Shown here in pieces: positions 55,788-64,000 of a stretch of DNA of 64,000 nt. The stretch comes from Halobacillus litoralis (lineage in GTDB: Bacteria; Bacillota; Bacilli; Bacillales; Halobacillaceae), in NCBI RefSeq assembly GCF_020524025.1, contig NZ_JAIVKN010000001.1, positions 806,001 to 870,000 of the forward strand, in the 5' to 3' direction. The translations under genes were made by a program, and so were the position numbers. How positions within the stretch are numbered: the first letter of the stretch is position 1; every line of letters begins with the position of its first letter. The notes beneath the pieces are model-generated. The model was given only the letters and a program-made list of their open reading frames with translations. It was not told the DNA's origin and searched no databases.

Positions 55788-58700
55788 TTGAGTGTGAGCG
55801 GTCAGGATAAGATGCATTATTTACTGGAGCAGATCCAGTTTCCACATGATCTGATTGAACCTCATTTTAAAGACAGCGAGATGCAGAAGCTGGTTGTTTA
55901 TCGTGAGAAGAAATTGTGGCATTTTTATTTCCAAATGCCAAAGCCGCTGCCGCCTTCTGTTTATGAGTTGTTCTCAACGAAATTAACATCAACCTTCCGG
56001 GCCATAGCAGATGTTACTTGGACAATTGAAACGAAGGAAAAAGATGTGTCGTCATCTGATGTGGTGGAATATTGGCAAAGTTTTATAAAGACATTGACTA
56101 ATTTAACACCTGGCTATAAAGATTTACTGATGGAACAGCAGCCGGAAGTTAACGGGAATAAGATTATGTTAACCTGCAGGAACCTTGCAGAAAGTCATGC
56201 AGTTCAGAAGAAGTTGGAAGAACCCCTGAAGCAATACTGTTTACGTTGCGGCCTACCTTCTTTTGTCTTGTCTACTACGGTTAAAGAAGGAAAAGAAGAG
56301 ATTAAAAAATTTCAGGAAGAACGTCAGAAAGAAGATAAAATCCTTGTCCAGCAAGCTGTGAAAGAACAGGAAGAACGGGCGAAGGAGAAAGACGATTCTA
56401 AGCCGAAAGGTCCTGTTGAAATTGGGTATAAGATCCAGGATGACATTATCATGATGGAAGATATACAGGAGGAAGAGAAGAAAGTGGCTGTGCAGGGGTA
56501 TGTATTTGACGTCGAAGTCAAAGAGCTTCGATCAGGACGACACCTGCTTTTATTAAAGGTCACGGACTACACGGATTCCTTTTCCATTAAAATGTTCTCC
56601 CGAGGTGACGATCATGCTGAAATGTTTAAGCATGTGAAGCAGGGGATGTGGATCAAGGCACGTGGTGGAATTCAAACGGATAACTTCACCAATGAACTGA
56701 CGATGATGGCCAATGACATCAATGAAGTGAAGCCTAAATTAAGAGAAGATTCTGCGCCAGAAGGTGAAAAACGTATTGAGCTTCACGCACATACGACGAT
56801 GAGTGCAATGGATGCGCCTGTTTCACCATCCAGATTGATTCAAAAAGCAGCCGACTGGGGGCATGAAGCGATTGCCATCACAGACCATGCTGTTGTTCAG
56901 TCTTATCCTGATGCTCATGCTGCAGGGGAGAAGAATGGAGTCAAGATTATCTATGGTCTTGAAGCTAACCTGGTAGATGACGGAGTACCGATCGCTTATG
57001 AAGAGCAGGACAGGGATCTTGAGGAAGCTGTTTATGTTGTATTTGACGTCGAAACCACCGGCCTTTCAGCAGTTTACGACAAAATCATTGAACTTGCTGC
57101 TGTAAAAGTGCAGGGTGGAGAGATTATTGATCGCTTTGAGTCCTTCGCCAACCCGCATCAGCCATTATCCCAGACAACGATTGATTTGACAGGGATTACA
57201 GACGATATGGTTAAAGATGCCCCAGAGATTGAAGAGGTGTTGAAGGACTTTCATCAATGGACGGGCGAAGATATTCTAGTTGCACACAATGCCAGCTTTG
57301 ATATGGGCTTCTTAAATGCTGGTTATCAGTCCATTGATTTAGGTAAGTCAACCAACCCTGTTATTGACACGCTGGAATTAGCCAGATTTTTAGTTCCAGA
57401 GTTGAAAAACCACCGGTTAAACACACTTTGTAAGAAGTTTGACATTGAGTTAACTCAGCACCACAGGGCGATCTATGATGCCGAAGCCACGGGTTACCTG
57501 CTATGGAAGTTAGTGAAGAAAGCGATGGAACGAGGCATTAAAAATCACCAGAACCTCAATGATTATATGGGTGAGGGGAAAGCATATCAGCGGTCCAGAC
57601 CCTCCCATTGTACACTTCTTGCAACCAACAGCACTGGACTGAAGAACATTTACCGGCTTGTTTCGGAAGCTCACATCAATTATTTTTACCGCGTTCCACG
57701 TATCCCTCGTTCTTTATTGAAGAAAAATCGAGAAGGAATCCTTGTGGGTTCCGGGTGTGATAAAGGTGAAGTATTTGAGACAATGATGCAGAAATCCGAA
57801 GAAGAAGCAGAAAAAGTAGCGGACTTTTATGATTATATCGAAATTCAGCCTCCAGGAAATTACCGTCACCTTGTTGAAAAAGACCTAGTTCAGACAGAAG
57901 CACAAATCCTGGATATTTTGAAGCGTCTTGTAGCCATGGGAGAGCGAATGGGCAAGACAGTTGTTGCTACTGGGAATACCCATTACGTGGACCCTCATGA
58001 AAAGCAGTACAGGCAGATACTCATATCCTCCCAAAACGGTAACCCGCTGAACCGTCAGACGTTACCAGAAGTTCACTTTAAAACGACCAACGAGATGATT
58101 GATGAACTCTCTTTTCTGGGACAGGACAAAGCCAAAGAACTGGTTGTAACAAACACGCATAAAATTTCCGGGCAGATTGGTGAAGTTTCCCCTGTAAAGG
58201 AAGACTTGTATACACCGAATATTGAAGGTGCCGACCAAGAGATCAGGGAAATGTCCTATAACAAAGCCAAAAGCCTTTACGGTGAAAATGTTCCTGAATT
58301 AATTGTCAAACGATTGGAGAAAGAACTGGATAGTATCATTGGTAATGGGTTTGCCGTTATCTATCTAATCTCCCAAAAGCTTGTAACAAAGTCCCTTGAG
58401 GATGGTTACCTTGTTGGTTCGCGGGGTTCTGTCGGCTCTTCCTTTGTTGCGACAATGACCGAAATCACCGAGGTCAACCCTTTACCTCCTCATTATGTCT
58501 GTCCTTCCTGTCAGTTTAATGAGTTCTTTACAGATGGCTCTGTTGGTAGTGGCTTTGATTTAGAGGAAAAAGATTGTCCAGAATGTGGTACGCCGTTGAA
58601 AAAAGATGGGCAGGACATTCCGTTTGAAACATTCCTTGGGTTTAAAGGGGATAAAGTTCCCGATATTGATTTGAACTTTTCAGGGGAATACCAGCCGCAC

Positions 58701-60080
58701 GCCCACAACTATACGAAAGAGTTATTCGGTGAAGACAGCGTCTTCCGTGCTGGAACCATCGGCACGATTGCTGAGAAAACGGCTTATGGTTATGTGAAGG
58801 GGTATGCCGGCGACCATCAGCTTCATTATAAAAATGCTGAAATTGACCGCTTAGTCCAAGGCTGTACCGGGGTCAAGCGTACAAGTGGACAGCACCCAGG
58901 TGGAATTATAGTTGTACCGGATGATATGGAAATTTATGATTTCTCACCGATTCAATTCCCTGCAGACGATACGAAATCAGAATGGCGGACGACGCATTTC
59001 GATTTCCATTCCATTCATGATAATTTGTTGAAGCTTGATATACTCGGGCACGATGATCCAACCGTTATTCGTATGCTGCAGGATCTAAGCGGAATAGACC
59101 AAAAAGAAATCCCTGTGGATGATCCGGAAGTTATGAAAATTTTCAGTGGTCCAGATGCTCTTGGAGTAACTGCTGAGCAGATCATGTGTAAAACCGGCAC
59201 GCTTGGAGTACCTGAATTTGGAACGCGGTTTGTCCGCCAGATGCTGGAGGATACAAAACCGAAAACATTTGCCGAACTTGTCATCATCTCGGGCTTGTCT
59301 CATGGGACAGATGTTTGGCTGGGGAATGCAGAACAGTTAATCAATGACGGTATTTGTACGTTACCTGAAGTAATTGGGTGCCGTGACGATATTATGGTGT
59401 ATTTAATGCATAAGGGGCTCGATCCTTCTCTTGCTTTTAAGATCATGGAATTCGTTCGTAAAGGACGCGGGCTGCAGGACGAATGGATTGAAGAAATGAA
59501 AAAGCATGGTGTACCGGATTGGTATATTGAATCTTGTAAGAAGATTAAATACATGTTCCCGAAAGCACACGCGGCTGCTTATGTATTAATGGCTGTGAGA
59601 ATTGCATATTTCAAAGTGCATTATCCGATCTACTTTTACGCGGCTTACTTTACTGTGCGAGCTAGTGACTACGAGTTAGAAACGATGACCAAAGGGTCTG
59701 ATGCAATCCGTGCCCGGCTTCAGGAAATCCAAAGTAAAGGGCTGGATGCTACTCCTAAAGAGAAAAGCTTGATGACAGTTCTTGAAATTTCTCTTGAGAT
59801 GTGTGAAAGAGGGTATGGATTTAAGAATGTCGACCTTTATCGTTCAAGTGCGACAGACTTCTTAGTCGAAGGAAATGAATTAATTCCTCCATTTAATGCA
59901 GTTGATGGCTTAGGTACAAACGCCGCTATCAATATAGTAAATGCTCGTGAGGAAGGTGAATTTCTATCTAAACAGGACTTAAGAGAAAGGAGCCGTATTT
60001 CAAAAACGGTTCTTGAATACCTGGATAACTTCGGCTGCTTAGAAGGAATGCCTGATGAAAATCAGCTCTCACTATTCTAA
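55788..60080 (+). CDS. polC: DNA polymerase III alpha subunit PolC
   Basis: PolC is the main replicative polymerase with built-in proofreading. The 1430 residues have an OB-fold (about 225-310) and a PHP domain (IELHAHTTMSAMDAP, about 330). The DEDD exonuclease lies inside it (FDVETTGLS, Asp420). A C4 zinc motif (CPSCQ...CPECG) follows, then the polymerase core with PDIDLNFSGEYQ. The start is TTG 55788 with GAGGAGG (55774-55780) 7 bases upstream. Length is close to B. subtilis PolC. Confidence 0.98.
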   Translation: MSVSGQDKMHYLLEQIQFPHDLIEPHFKDSEMQKLVVYREKKLWHFYFQMPKPLPPSVYELFSTKLTSTFRAIADVTWTIETKEKDVSSSDVVEYWQSFIKTLTNLTPGYKDLLMEQQPEVNGNKIMLTCRNLAESHAVQKKLEEPLKQYCLRCGLPSFVLSTTVKEGKEEIKKFQEERQKEDKILVQQAVKEQEERAKEKDDSKPKGPVEIGYKIQDDIIMMEDIQEEEKKVAVQGYVFDVEVKELRSGRHLLLLKVTDYTDSFSIKMFSRGDDHAEMFKHVKQGMWIKARGGIQTDNFTNELTMMANDINEVKPKLREDSAPEGEKRIELHAHTTMSAMDAPVSPSRLIQKAADWGHEAIAITDHAVVQSYPDAHAAGEKNGVKIIYGLEANLVDDGVPIAYEEQDRDLEEAVYVVFDVETTGLSAVYDKIIELAAVKVQGGEIIDRFESFANPHQPLSQTTIDLTGITDDMVKDAPEIEEVLKDFHQWTGEDILVAHNASFDMGFLNAGYQSIDLGKSTNPVIDTLELARFLVPELKNHRLNTLCKKFDIELTQHHRAIYDAEATGYLLWKLVKKAMERGIKNHQNLNDYMGEGKAYQRSRPSHCTLLATNSTGLKNIYRLVSEAHINYFYRVPRIPRSLLKKNREGILVGSGCDKGEVFETMMQKSEEEAEKVADFYDYIEIQPPGNYRHLVEKDLVQTEAQILDILKRLVAMGERMGKTVVATGNTHYVDPHEKQYRQILISSQNGNPLNRQTLPEVHFKTTNEMIDELSFLGQDKAKELVVTNTHKISGQIGEVSPVKEDLYTPNIEGADQEIREMSYNKAKSLYGENVPELIVKRLEKELDSIIGNGFAVIYLISQKLVTKSLEDGYLVGSRGSVGSSFVATMTEITEVNPLPPHYVCPSCQFNEFFTDGSVGSGFDLEEKDCPECGTPLKKDGQDIPFETFLGFKGDKVPDIDLNFSGEYQPHAHNYTKELFGEDSVFRAGTIGTIAEKTAYGYVKGYAGDHQLHYKNAEIDRLVQGCTGVKRTSGQHPGGIIVVPDDMEIYDFSPIQFPADDTKSEWRTTHFDFHSIHDNLLKLDILGHDDPTVIRMLQDLSGIDQKEIPVDDPEVMKIFSGPDALGVTAEQIMCKTGTLGVPEFGTRFVRQMLEDTKPKTFAELVIISGLSHGTDVWLGNAEQLINDGICTLPEVIGCRDDIMVYLMHKGLDPSLAFKIMEFVRKGRGLQDEWIEEMKKHGVPDWYIESCKKIKYMFPKAHAAAYVLMAVRIAYFKVHYPIYFYAAYFTVRASDYELETMTKGSDAIRARLQEIQSKGLDATPKEKSLMTVLEISLEMCERGYGFKNVDLYRSSATDFLVEGNELIPPFNAVDGLGTNAAINIVNAREEGEFLSKQDLRERSRISKTVLEYLDNFGCLEGMPDENQLSLF

Positions 60081-60120
60081 GTAAACACCTTCAGGCTCTG
60101 GTGCCATTGACTTTCCTGTG

Positions 60121-60149
60121 TTGCAAAGATCAAGTATCTATGGTATATT
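60121..60149 (+). promoter_or_regulatory. Extended -10 promoter for rimP-nusA-infB
   Basis: TTGCAA (60121-60126), 17 bases, TATATT (60144-60149), preceded by TGG. The 11-mer TATGGTATATT (60139-60149) is identical to those before rplS and rpsB. The start is expected near 60156. Confidence 0.65.
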
Positions 60150-60181
60150 TTCTATGGTGAGAAGAGCGATATGAACGACAG

Positions 60182-60210
60182 AAGAGTGGGGAAACCCACT
60201 CTTTCTTCAT
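60182..60210 (+). terminator. Terminator-like hairpin downstream of the rimP promoter
   Basis: AAGAGTGGG (60182-60190) pairs with CCCACTCTT (60195-60203) around a GAAA tetraloop, followed by TCTTC. It could end polC transcription or attenuate the rimP transcript, since it lies only about 25 bases after the predicted start. Confidence 0.65.
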
Positions 60211-60272
60211 ATATCAGACTCTTGCTTGTGGAGAAATTTCGATGCATCAGGGGCTGGGATGCCCACGAGAAG

Positions 60273-60307
60273 AACCGCTATGATCCTGTCATAGCGGTTT
60301 CTCTTGG
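60273..60307 (+). terminator. Second terminator-like hairpin in the rimP leader
   Basis: AACCGCTATGA (60273-60283) pairs perfectly with TCATAGCGGTT (60289-60299) around a 5-base loop, followed by TCTCTTGG. The U-rich tail is imperfect, so it may be structural rather than terminating. Confidence 0.45.
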
Positions 60308-60405
60308 CGCCTGATATTGGAAAGCCCTGGTACTTAAATGAAATAAGCCAATACATCCCATACTATTAAGAAACAAACATTATTGTGTTCAAAGGAGGGA
60401 AGAGC

Positions 60406-60879
60406 ATGAGTAATCATGTTACATCCGTTACGGAACGTCTTGTCCAACCTATACTGGATGAAATGAACTTGGAGCTTGTCGATATCGAGTACAAAAAAGA
60501 AGGTCAGAATTGGTACCTCCGCGTCTTTATTGATAAAGAAGGCGGCGTTTATATTGAAGAATGCGGTCAAGTATCTGAACAGTTAAGTGAGAAACTGGAC
60601 GAAGAGGATCCGATTGAAATTCCTTACTTTCTAGAAGTTGCTTCTCCTGGGGCTGAACGTCCATTAAAAACAGAAGCAGACTTTCACAAATACGTTGGCG
60701 AACATGTGTATATGAAGTTATATGAACCAATTGACGGCGAGAAAGAGTTTGAGGGAACACTTAAATCCTTTGAAGACTCAACGGCTGTTGTTGAAATTCG
60801 TATTAAAACAAGAAAAAAACAGCTGGAAGTGCCGTATCAAAAAATAGCCAAAGCAAACTTAGCTGTTACGTTTAATTAA
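60406..60879 (+). CDS. rimP: Ribosome maturation factor RimP
   Basis: RimP assists 30S assembly. The 157 residues start [20 protein letters not shown], then [19 protein letters not shown] and [17 protein letters not shown], and end with an SH3-like domain. ATG 60406 follows AAAGGAGGG (60391-60399). It heads rimP-nusA-ylxR-ylxQ-infB. Confidence 0.96.
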   Translation: MSNHVTSVTERLVQPILDEMNLELVDIEYKKEGQNWYLRVFIDKEGGVYIEECGQVSEQLSEKLDEEDPIEIPYFLEVASPGAERPLKTEADFHKYVGEHVYMKLYEPIDGEKEFEGTLKSFEDSTAVVEIRIKTRKKQLEVPYQKIAKANLAVTFN

Positions 60880-60892
60880 GGGGGAGAAACTG

Positions 60893-61999
60893 TTGAGTAG
60901 TGAATTATTTGATGCCATGGATTATTTAGAGAAGGAAAAAGGCATCGACAAAAATCTGTTGTTGGAAGCGCTTGAAGCCGCTTTAATTTCTGCTTATAAG
61001 AAAAACTTCAATTCTGCAACAAATGTTCGTGTGGATATTAATGAAGAAGAGAGCGCTATGAAGGTTCTTGCCAGAAAAGAAATAGTAGAAGAGGTCATGG
61101 ACCCGCAGCAGGAAATTTCATTGGAAGAAGCAAATGAAATTGATCCAAACTATGGTCTGGAAGATGTCATCGAAGTCGAAGTGACACCTATGGACTTTGG
61201 CCGAATTGCAGCTCAGGCTGCTAAGCAGGTCGTTACTCAGCGCGTCAGAGAAGCTGAGCGTGGCATAATTTATGGGGAATATGTGGATAGAGAAGAAGAT
61301 GTAATGACGGGAATCATTCAACGAAAAGATCCACGATTTGTTTATGTGAATCTTGGTAAAATTGAAGCACGACTTCCTGAAGGTGAACAAATGCCGACAG
61401 AAACGTATGAAGTGCATGACCGTCTGAAAGTATTTGTTACGAAAGTAGAAAACAGTAACAAAGGACCGCACATCTATGTTTCAAGAACACACCCGGGCTT
61501 GTTGAAGCGGTTATTTGAAATGGAAGTGCCTGAGATTTACGATGGTACCGTAGAGGTAAGATCGGTGGCTCGTGAAGCGGGTGACCGTTCCAAGATTTCT
61601 GTATACGCTGAAGACCAGGAAATCGATCCGGTTGGTTCTTGTGTTGGTCAACGCGGCCAGCGTGTACAAGCGATCGTTAATGAATTAAAAGGGGAAAAAA
61701 TTGATATCGTTCAGTGGTCTGAAGACCCTGTGGAATATGTTTCTAATGCCCTGAGTCCTTCTAAGGTTGTTGAGGTACTCGTTGATGAAGAAGATAAAGC
61801 TACAACAGTCATTGTGCCAGATTATCAACTGTCCCTGGCTATCGGCAAACGCGGGCAGAATGCTCGTCTGGCGGCTAAATTAACGGGCTGGAAGATTGAC
61901 ATCAAGAGTGAAAGTGAAGCTCGTGAACAAGGATTGCTGTCTGAGCAGGAAGACGCTGATCATTCCTCAGATCTTGATGAAGAAATGTTCGAAGATTAA
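60893..61999 (+). CDS. nusA: Transcription termination/antitermination factor NusA
   Basis: NusA binds RNA polymerase and modulates pausing and termination. The 368 residues comprise the N-terminal RNAP-binding domain (about 1-130), an S1 domain ([19 protein letters not shown]), and two KH domains (ending [20 protein letters not shown]). The C-terminal acidic repeats of E. coli NusA are absent, as is normal in Bacillota. The start is TTG 60893 after AAGGGGGA. Confidence 0.97.
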   Translation: MSSELFDAMDYLEKEKGIDKNLLLEALEAALISAYKKNFNSATNVRVDINEEESAMKVLARKEIVEEVMDPQQEISLEEANEIDPNYGLEDVIEVEVTPMDFGRIAAQAAKQVVTQRVREAERGIIYGEYVDREEDVMTGIIQRKDPRFVYVNLGKIEARLPEGEQMPTETYEVHDRLKVFVTKVENSNKGPHIYVSRTHPGLLKRLFEMEVPEIYDGTVEVRSVAREAGDRSKISVYAEDQEIDPVGSCVGQRGQRVQAIVNELKGEKIDIVQWSEDPVEYVSNALSPSKVVEVLVDEEDKATTVIVPDYQLSLAIGKRGQNARLAAKLTGWKIDIKSESEAREQGLLSEQEDADHSSDLDEEMFED

Positions 62000-62014
62000 G
62001 GAGGGGTAAGAAAA

Positions 62015-62290
62015 ATGACCCGTTCCAAAAAACAACCACTTCGAAAATGTATTGTTACACAAGAAATGGTCCCTAAGCAGCAGTTGATTCGTGTCGTCCG
62101 CAATAAAGATGGAGAGGTTTTTGTGGACGATACAGGGAAAAAGAATGGACGAGGTGCTTACCTTTCAAAGGACCTTGAAGTGATCGAGCAAGCAGAAAAG
62201 CAGCAGATTCTGAACCGTCACCTTAAAGCGAACGTAGATCGTGATATATACGAAGAATTAAAAGCGAAAGTGAAAAGAGACCAATCATGA
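62015..62290 (+). CDS. ylxR: YlxR family RNA-binding protein
   Basis: The 91-residue protein has the YlxR signature PLRKCIVTQEMVPKQQLIRV then GKKNGRGAYLS. Known structures suggest RNA binding; a role in regulating RNase P has been proposed in B. subtilis. AAGGAGGGG precedes ATG 62015. It overlaps ylxQ by 4 bases. Confidence 0.93.
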   Translation: MTRSKKQPLRKCIVTQEMVPKQQLIRVVRNKDGEVFVDDTGKKNGRGAYLSKDLEVIEQAEKQQILNRHLKANVDRDIYEELKAKVKRDQS

Positions 62291-62601
62291 GCGGGAACTA
62301 TCTTAATCTAATTGGTCTGGCAATGAGGGCCGGTCAGTGTACGCTTGGAGAAGAATCCATTATAAAGGATATTCAAAAGAAAAAAGCGAAGCTGGTTTTA
62401 ATTGCTGGTGACACAGGTAAACAAACAAAGAAAAAGCTCACAGACAAGTGCAGCTTTTATGAAATACCCTGTTATGTGGTTGATGATAGAGACACACTAT
62501 CACAAGCCATCGGAAAGGCAGGGAGAGTCGCGATCGCAGTTCTTGACCAAGGATTTGCGAAAAAGTTGCAATCGCTACTCGATGAATCTATTCGGGGGTG
62601 A
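62287..62601 (+). CDS. ylxQ: L7Ae-family ribosomal-like protein YlxQ
   Basis: The 104 residues form an L7Ae/L30e K-turn-binding fold: [37 protein letters not shown], and [16 protein letters not shown]. It is coupled to ylxR by an ATGA overlap and precedes infB by 7 bases. Confidence 0.93.
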   Translation: MSGNYLNLIGLAMRAGQCTLGEESIIKDIQKKKAKLVLIAGDTGKQTKKKLTDKCSFYEIPCYVVDDRDTLSQAIGKAGRVAIAVLDQGFAKKLQSLLDESIRG

Positions 62602-62608
62602 AGATTTT

Positions 62609-64000
62609 ATGAGTAAAATGCGCGTATATGAATATGCCAAGAAAAATGAACTATCCAGTAAACAGGTGATCGAAAAACTGCAAAATCTAAATATAGAAGT
62701 AAATAACCATATGTCTACATTGGAAGATGATGCAGCGAAGAAACTAGATCAAGCATTTGGTAAAGCAGCAAATGCCGGCCAGCCGAAACAGGATAAAGGT
62801 CCTAAGGGCAAAACCAATAAGAAGCCTGGTAATAATAAGGCGAAAAACAACAACCAGAAAAAACATAAACCTGCACCACAGCAGCAGGGACAGAAGAAGC
62901 CTAAAAAACAAACACCTGACAAGATTACTTATGCTGGTACTTTATCAGTAGGTGAATTAGCTGAAAAGCTGAACAAAGATTCTTCTGAAATCATTAAAAA
63001 GCTGATGTTCCTTGGGGTTATGGCTACCAAAAACCAAGAGCTTGATGCTGATTCAATTGAATTGATCTGCGGTGAATTCAATGTTGAAGTTGAAGAAGAA
63101 GTGATCGTCGATGATACAGATATTGAAAGCATGACTTTTGATGATGATCCTGAAAGTCTGCAGGAACGTCCAGCTGTTGTAACAATTATGGGTCACGTTG
63201 ACCATGGTAAAACAACACTATTGGATCGAATCCGCCACACGAAAGTTACAGAAGGCGAAGCAGGTGGGATTACTCAGCATATCGGTGCCTACCAAATTGA
63301 AGAAAACGATAAAAAAATCACTTTCCTTGATACTCCAGGACACGCAGCGTTCACTAGCATGCGTTCACGAGGAGCACAAGTAACAGACATTGCCATCCTT
63401 GTTGTTGCCGCTGATGACGGTGTAATGCCTCAGACAAAAGAAGCTATCAGTCACGCGAAAGCTGCTGAAGTTCCTATTATCGTAGCTGTTAACAAAATGG
63501 ATAAAGAAGGGGCAAACCCCGAGCGTGTGATGCAGGAATTGATGGAGTATGAGCTGATCGCAGAAGACTTCGGTGGTGAAACCATCTTTGTTAAAATGTC
63601 TGCCGTAAACGGTGAAGGTATTGATGAACTACTGGAAATGATCGTTCTCGTATCTGAAATGGAAGAGCTTAAAGCAAATCCAGACCGTCCAGCTTATGGT
63701 ACAGTAATCGAAGCGGAATTGGATAAAGGACGTGGGCCTGTTGCGACACTTCTTGTTCAAAATGGAACACTGAATGTAAGTGATTCCATTGTTGTTGGTA
63801 ATACTTGGGGACGAGTTCGTGCGATGGTCAATGATATTGGCCGACGCGTGAAGGTAGCAGGTCCTTCCACACCAGTCGAGATTACTGGTCTGAACAACGT
63901 GCCGCAGGCTGGGGATCGTTTCTTAGTCTTTGAAGATGAGAAAAAAGCCCGCTCCGTAGGTGAAGCCCGTGCCCAGAAACATCTGGAAGAGAACCGCAGC
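62609..64000 (+). CDS. infB: Translation initiation factor IF-2 (partial, cut by window end)
   Basis: IF-2 places fMet-tRNA on the ribosome. The visible 464 codons run from ATG 62609 (GGGGGTG 8 bases upstream) to the window end with no stop. The N-terminal IF2N helix domain ([20 protein letters not shown]) is followed by a Lys/Gln/Asn-rich linker (about 50-107) and a second IF2N-like domain. The GTPase has GHVDHGKT at 195-202, DTPGHAAF and NKMD (Asn295), and domain II begins after it. The linker is short, as is usual in Bacillaceae. Confidence 0.97.
   Translation, partial: MSKMRVYEYAKKNELSSKQVIEKLQNLNIEVNNHMSTLEDDAAKKLDQAFGKAANAGQPKQDKGPKGKTNKKPGNNKAKNNNQKKHKPAPQQQGQKKPKKQTPDKITYAGTLSVGELAEKLNKDSSEIIKKLMFLGVMATKNQELDADSIELICGEFNVEVEEEVIVDDTDIESMTFDDDPESLQERPAVVTIMGHVDHGKTTLLDRIRHTKVTEGEAGGITQHIGAYQIEENDKKITFLDTPGHAAFTSMRSRGAQVTDIAILVVAADDGVMPQTKEAISHAKAAEVPIIVAVNKMDKEGANPERVMQELMEYELIAEDFGGETIFVKMSAVNGEGIDELLEMIVLVSEMEELKANPDRPAYGTVIEAELDKGRGPVATLLVQNGTLNVSDSIVVGNTWGRVRAMVNDIGRRVKVAGPSTPVEITGLNNVPQAGDRFLVFEDEKKARSVGEARAQKHLEENRS

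Larger units (their letters stand above)
60156..60405 (+). promoter_or_regulatory. Long structured leader before rimP
   Basis: About 250 untranslated bases fill the polC-rimP gap. They contain two terminator-like hairpins (60182-60210 and 60273-60304). A closing helix pairs ATCAGGGGC (60246-60254) with GCGCCTGAT (60307-60315), enclosing the second hairpin and a small TGGG/CCCA stem. This suggests a folded regulatory RNA. No known riboswitch core was recognised. Confidence 0.5.

Noticed and set aside
1-64000. CRISPR arrays, insertion sequences, prophage or tRNA genes
   Set aside because: No regularly spaced direct repeats, transposase or integrase families other than XerC, or cloverleaf-like sequences were noticed; the gene order is conserved core chromosome.

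Overview
The window is one continuous, almost entirely plus-strand stretch of core chromosome from a low-to-mid GC Gram-positive bacterium of the family Bacillaceae. Gene order from ftsY to infB follows the Bacillus subtilis ylxM/ffh - rpsP - topA - codY - fla/che - rpsB - polC - nusA - infB region nearly gene for gene. Protein sequences resemble B. subtilis closely but not identically. A moderately halophilic relative (Halobacillus/Virgibacillus type) is my best guess; that is inference from overall similarity, not a sequence-based assignment. I see no mobile element, phage gene, tRNA, rRNA or CRISPR array.

Layout. 1-4.8 kb: protein targeting and ribosome maturation (ftsY end, ylxM, ffh, rpsP, khpA, ylqD, rimM, trmD, rplS). 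4.9-7.6 kb: signal peptidase I, the 50S assembly GTPase RbgA, RNase HII and an unrecognised small membrane protein. 7.6-8.1 kb: a gene-poor, apparently decayed stretch. 8.1-17.4 kb: sucCD, dprA, topA, xerC, hslVU, codY. trmFO, which sits between topA and xerC in B. subtilis, is absent here. 17.66-46.4 kb: a fla/che operon of about 30 genes from flgB to sigD-swrB. It holds basal body, hook, C-ring, export apparatus, FlhF/FlhG placement and CheY/B/A/W/C/D chemotaxis genes, with many overlapping start and stop codons. 46.5-53.9 kb: rpsB, tsf, pyrH, frr, uppS, cdsA, dxr, rseP. 54-60.1 kb: proS and polC. 60.1-64 kb: the rimP-nusA-ylxR-ylxQ-infB operon, with infB cut by the window end.

How the parts work together. 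The left and right ends are translation and export housekeeping. The middle builds and steers the flagellum and ends with its own late-class sigma factor SigD. CodY lies directly upstream of the motility operon. The operon leader carries a sigma-A-type promoter and three perfect Spo0A-box matches, which would fit nutritional and sporulation-phase control of motility.

The most unusual coding feature is FliK, the hook-length ruler. It is about 1007 residues, roughly twice the B. subtilis protein as I recall it, and contains five diverged 35-residue Trp/Leu repeats. Other points worth checking are an identical 11-base extended -10 element at three translation-operon promoters, a structured leader before rimP, and a consensus promoter where trmFO should be. 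I did not find a wholly new multi-gene system in this window.
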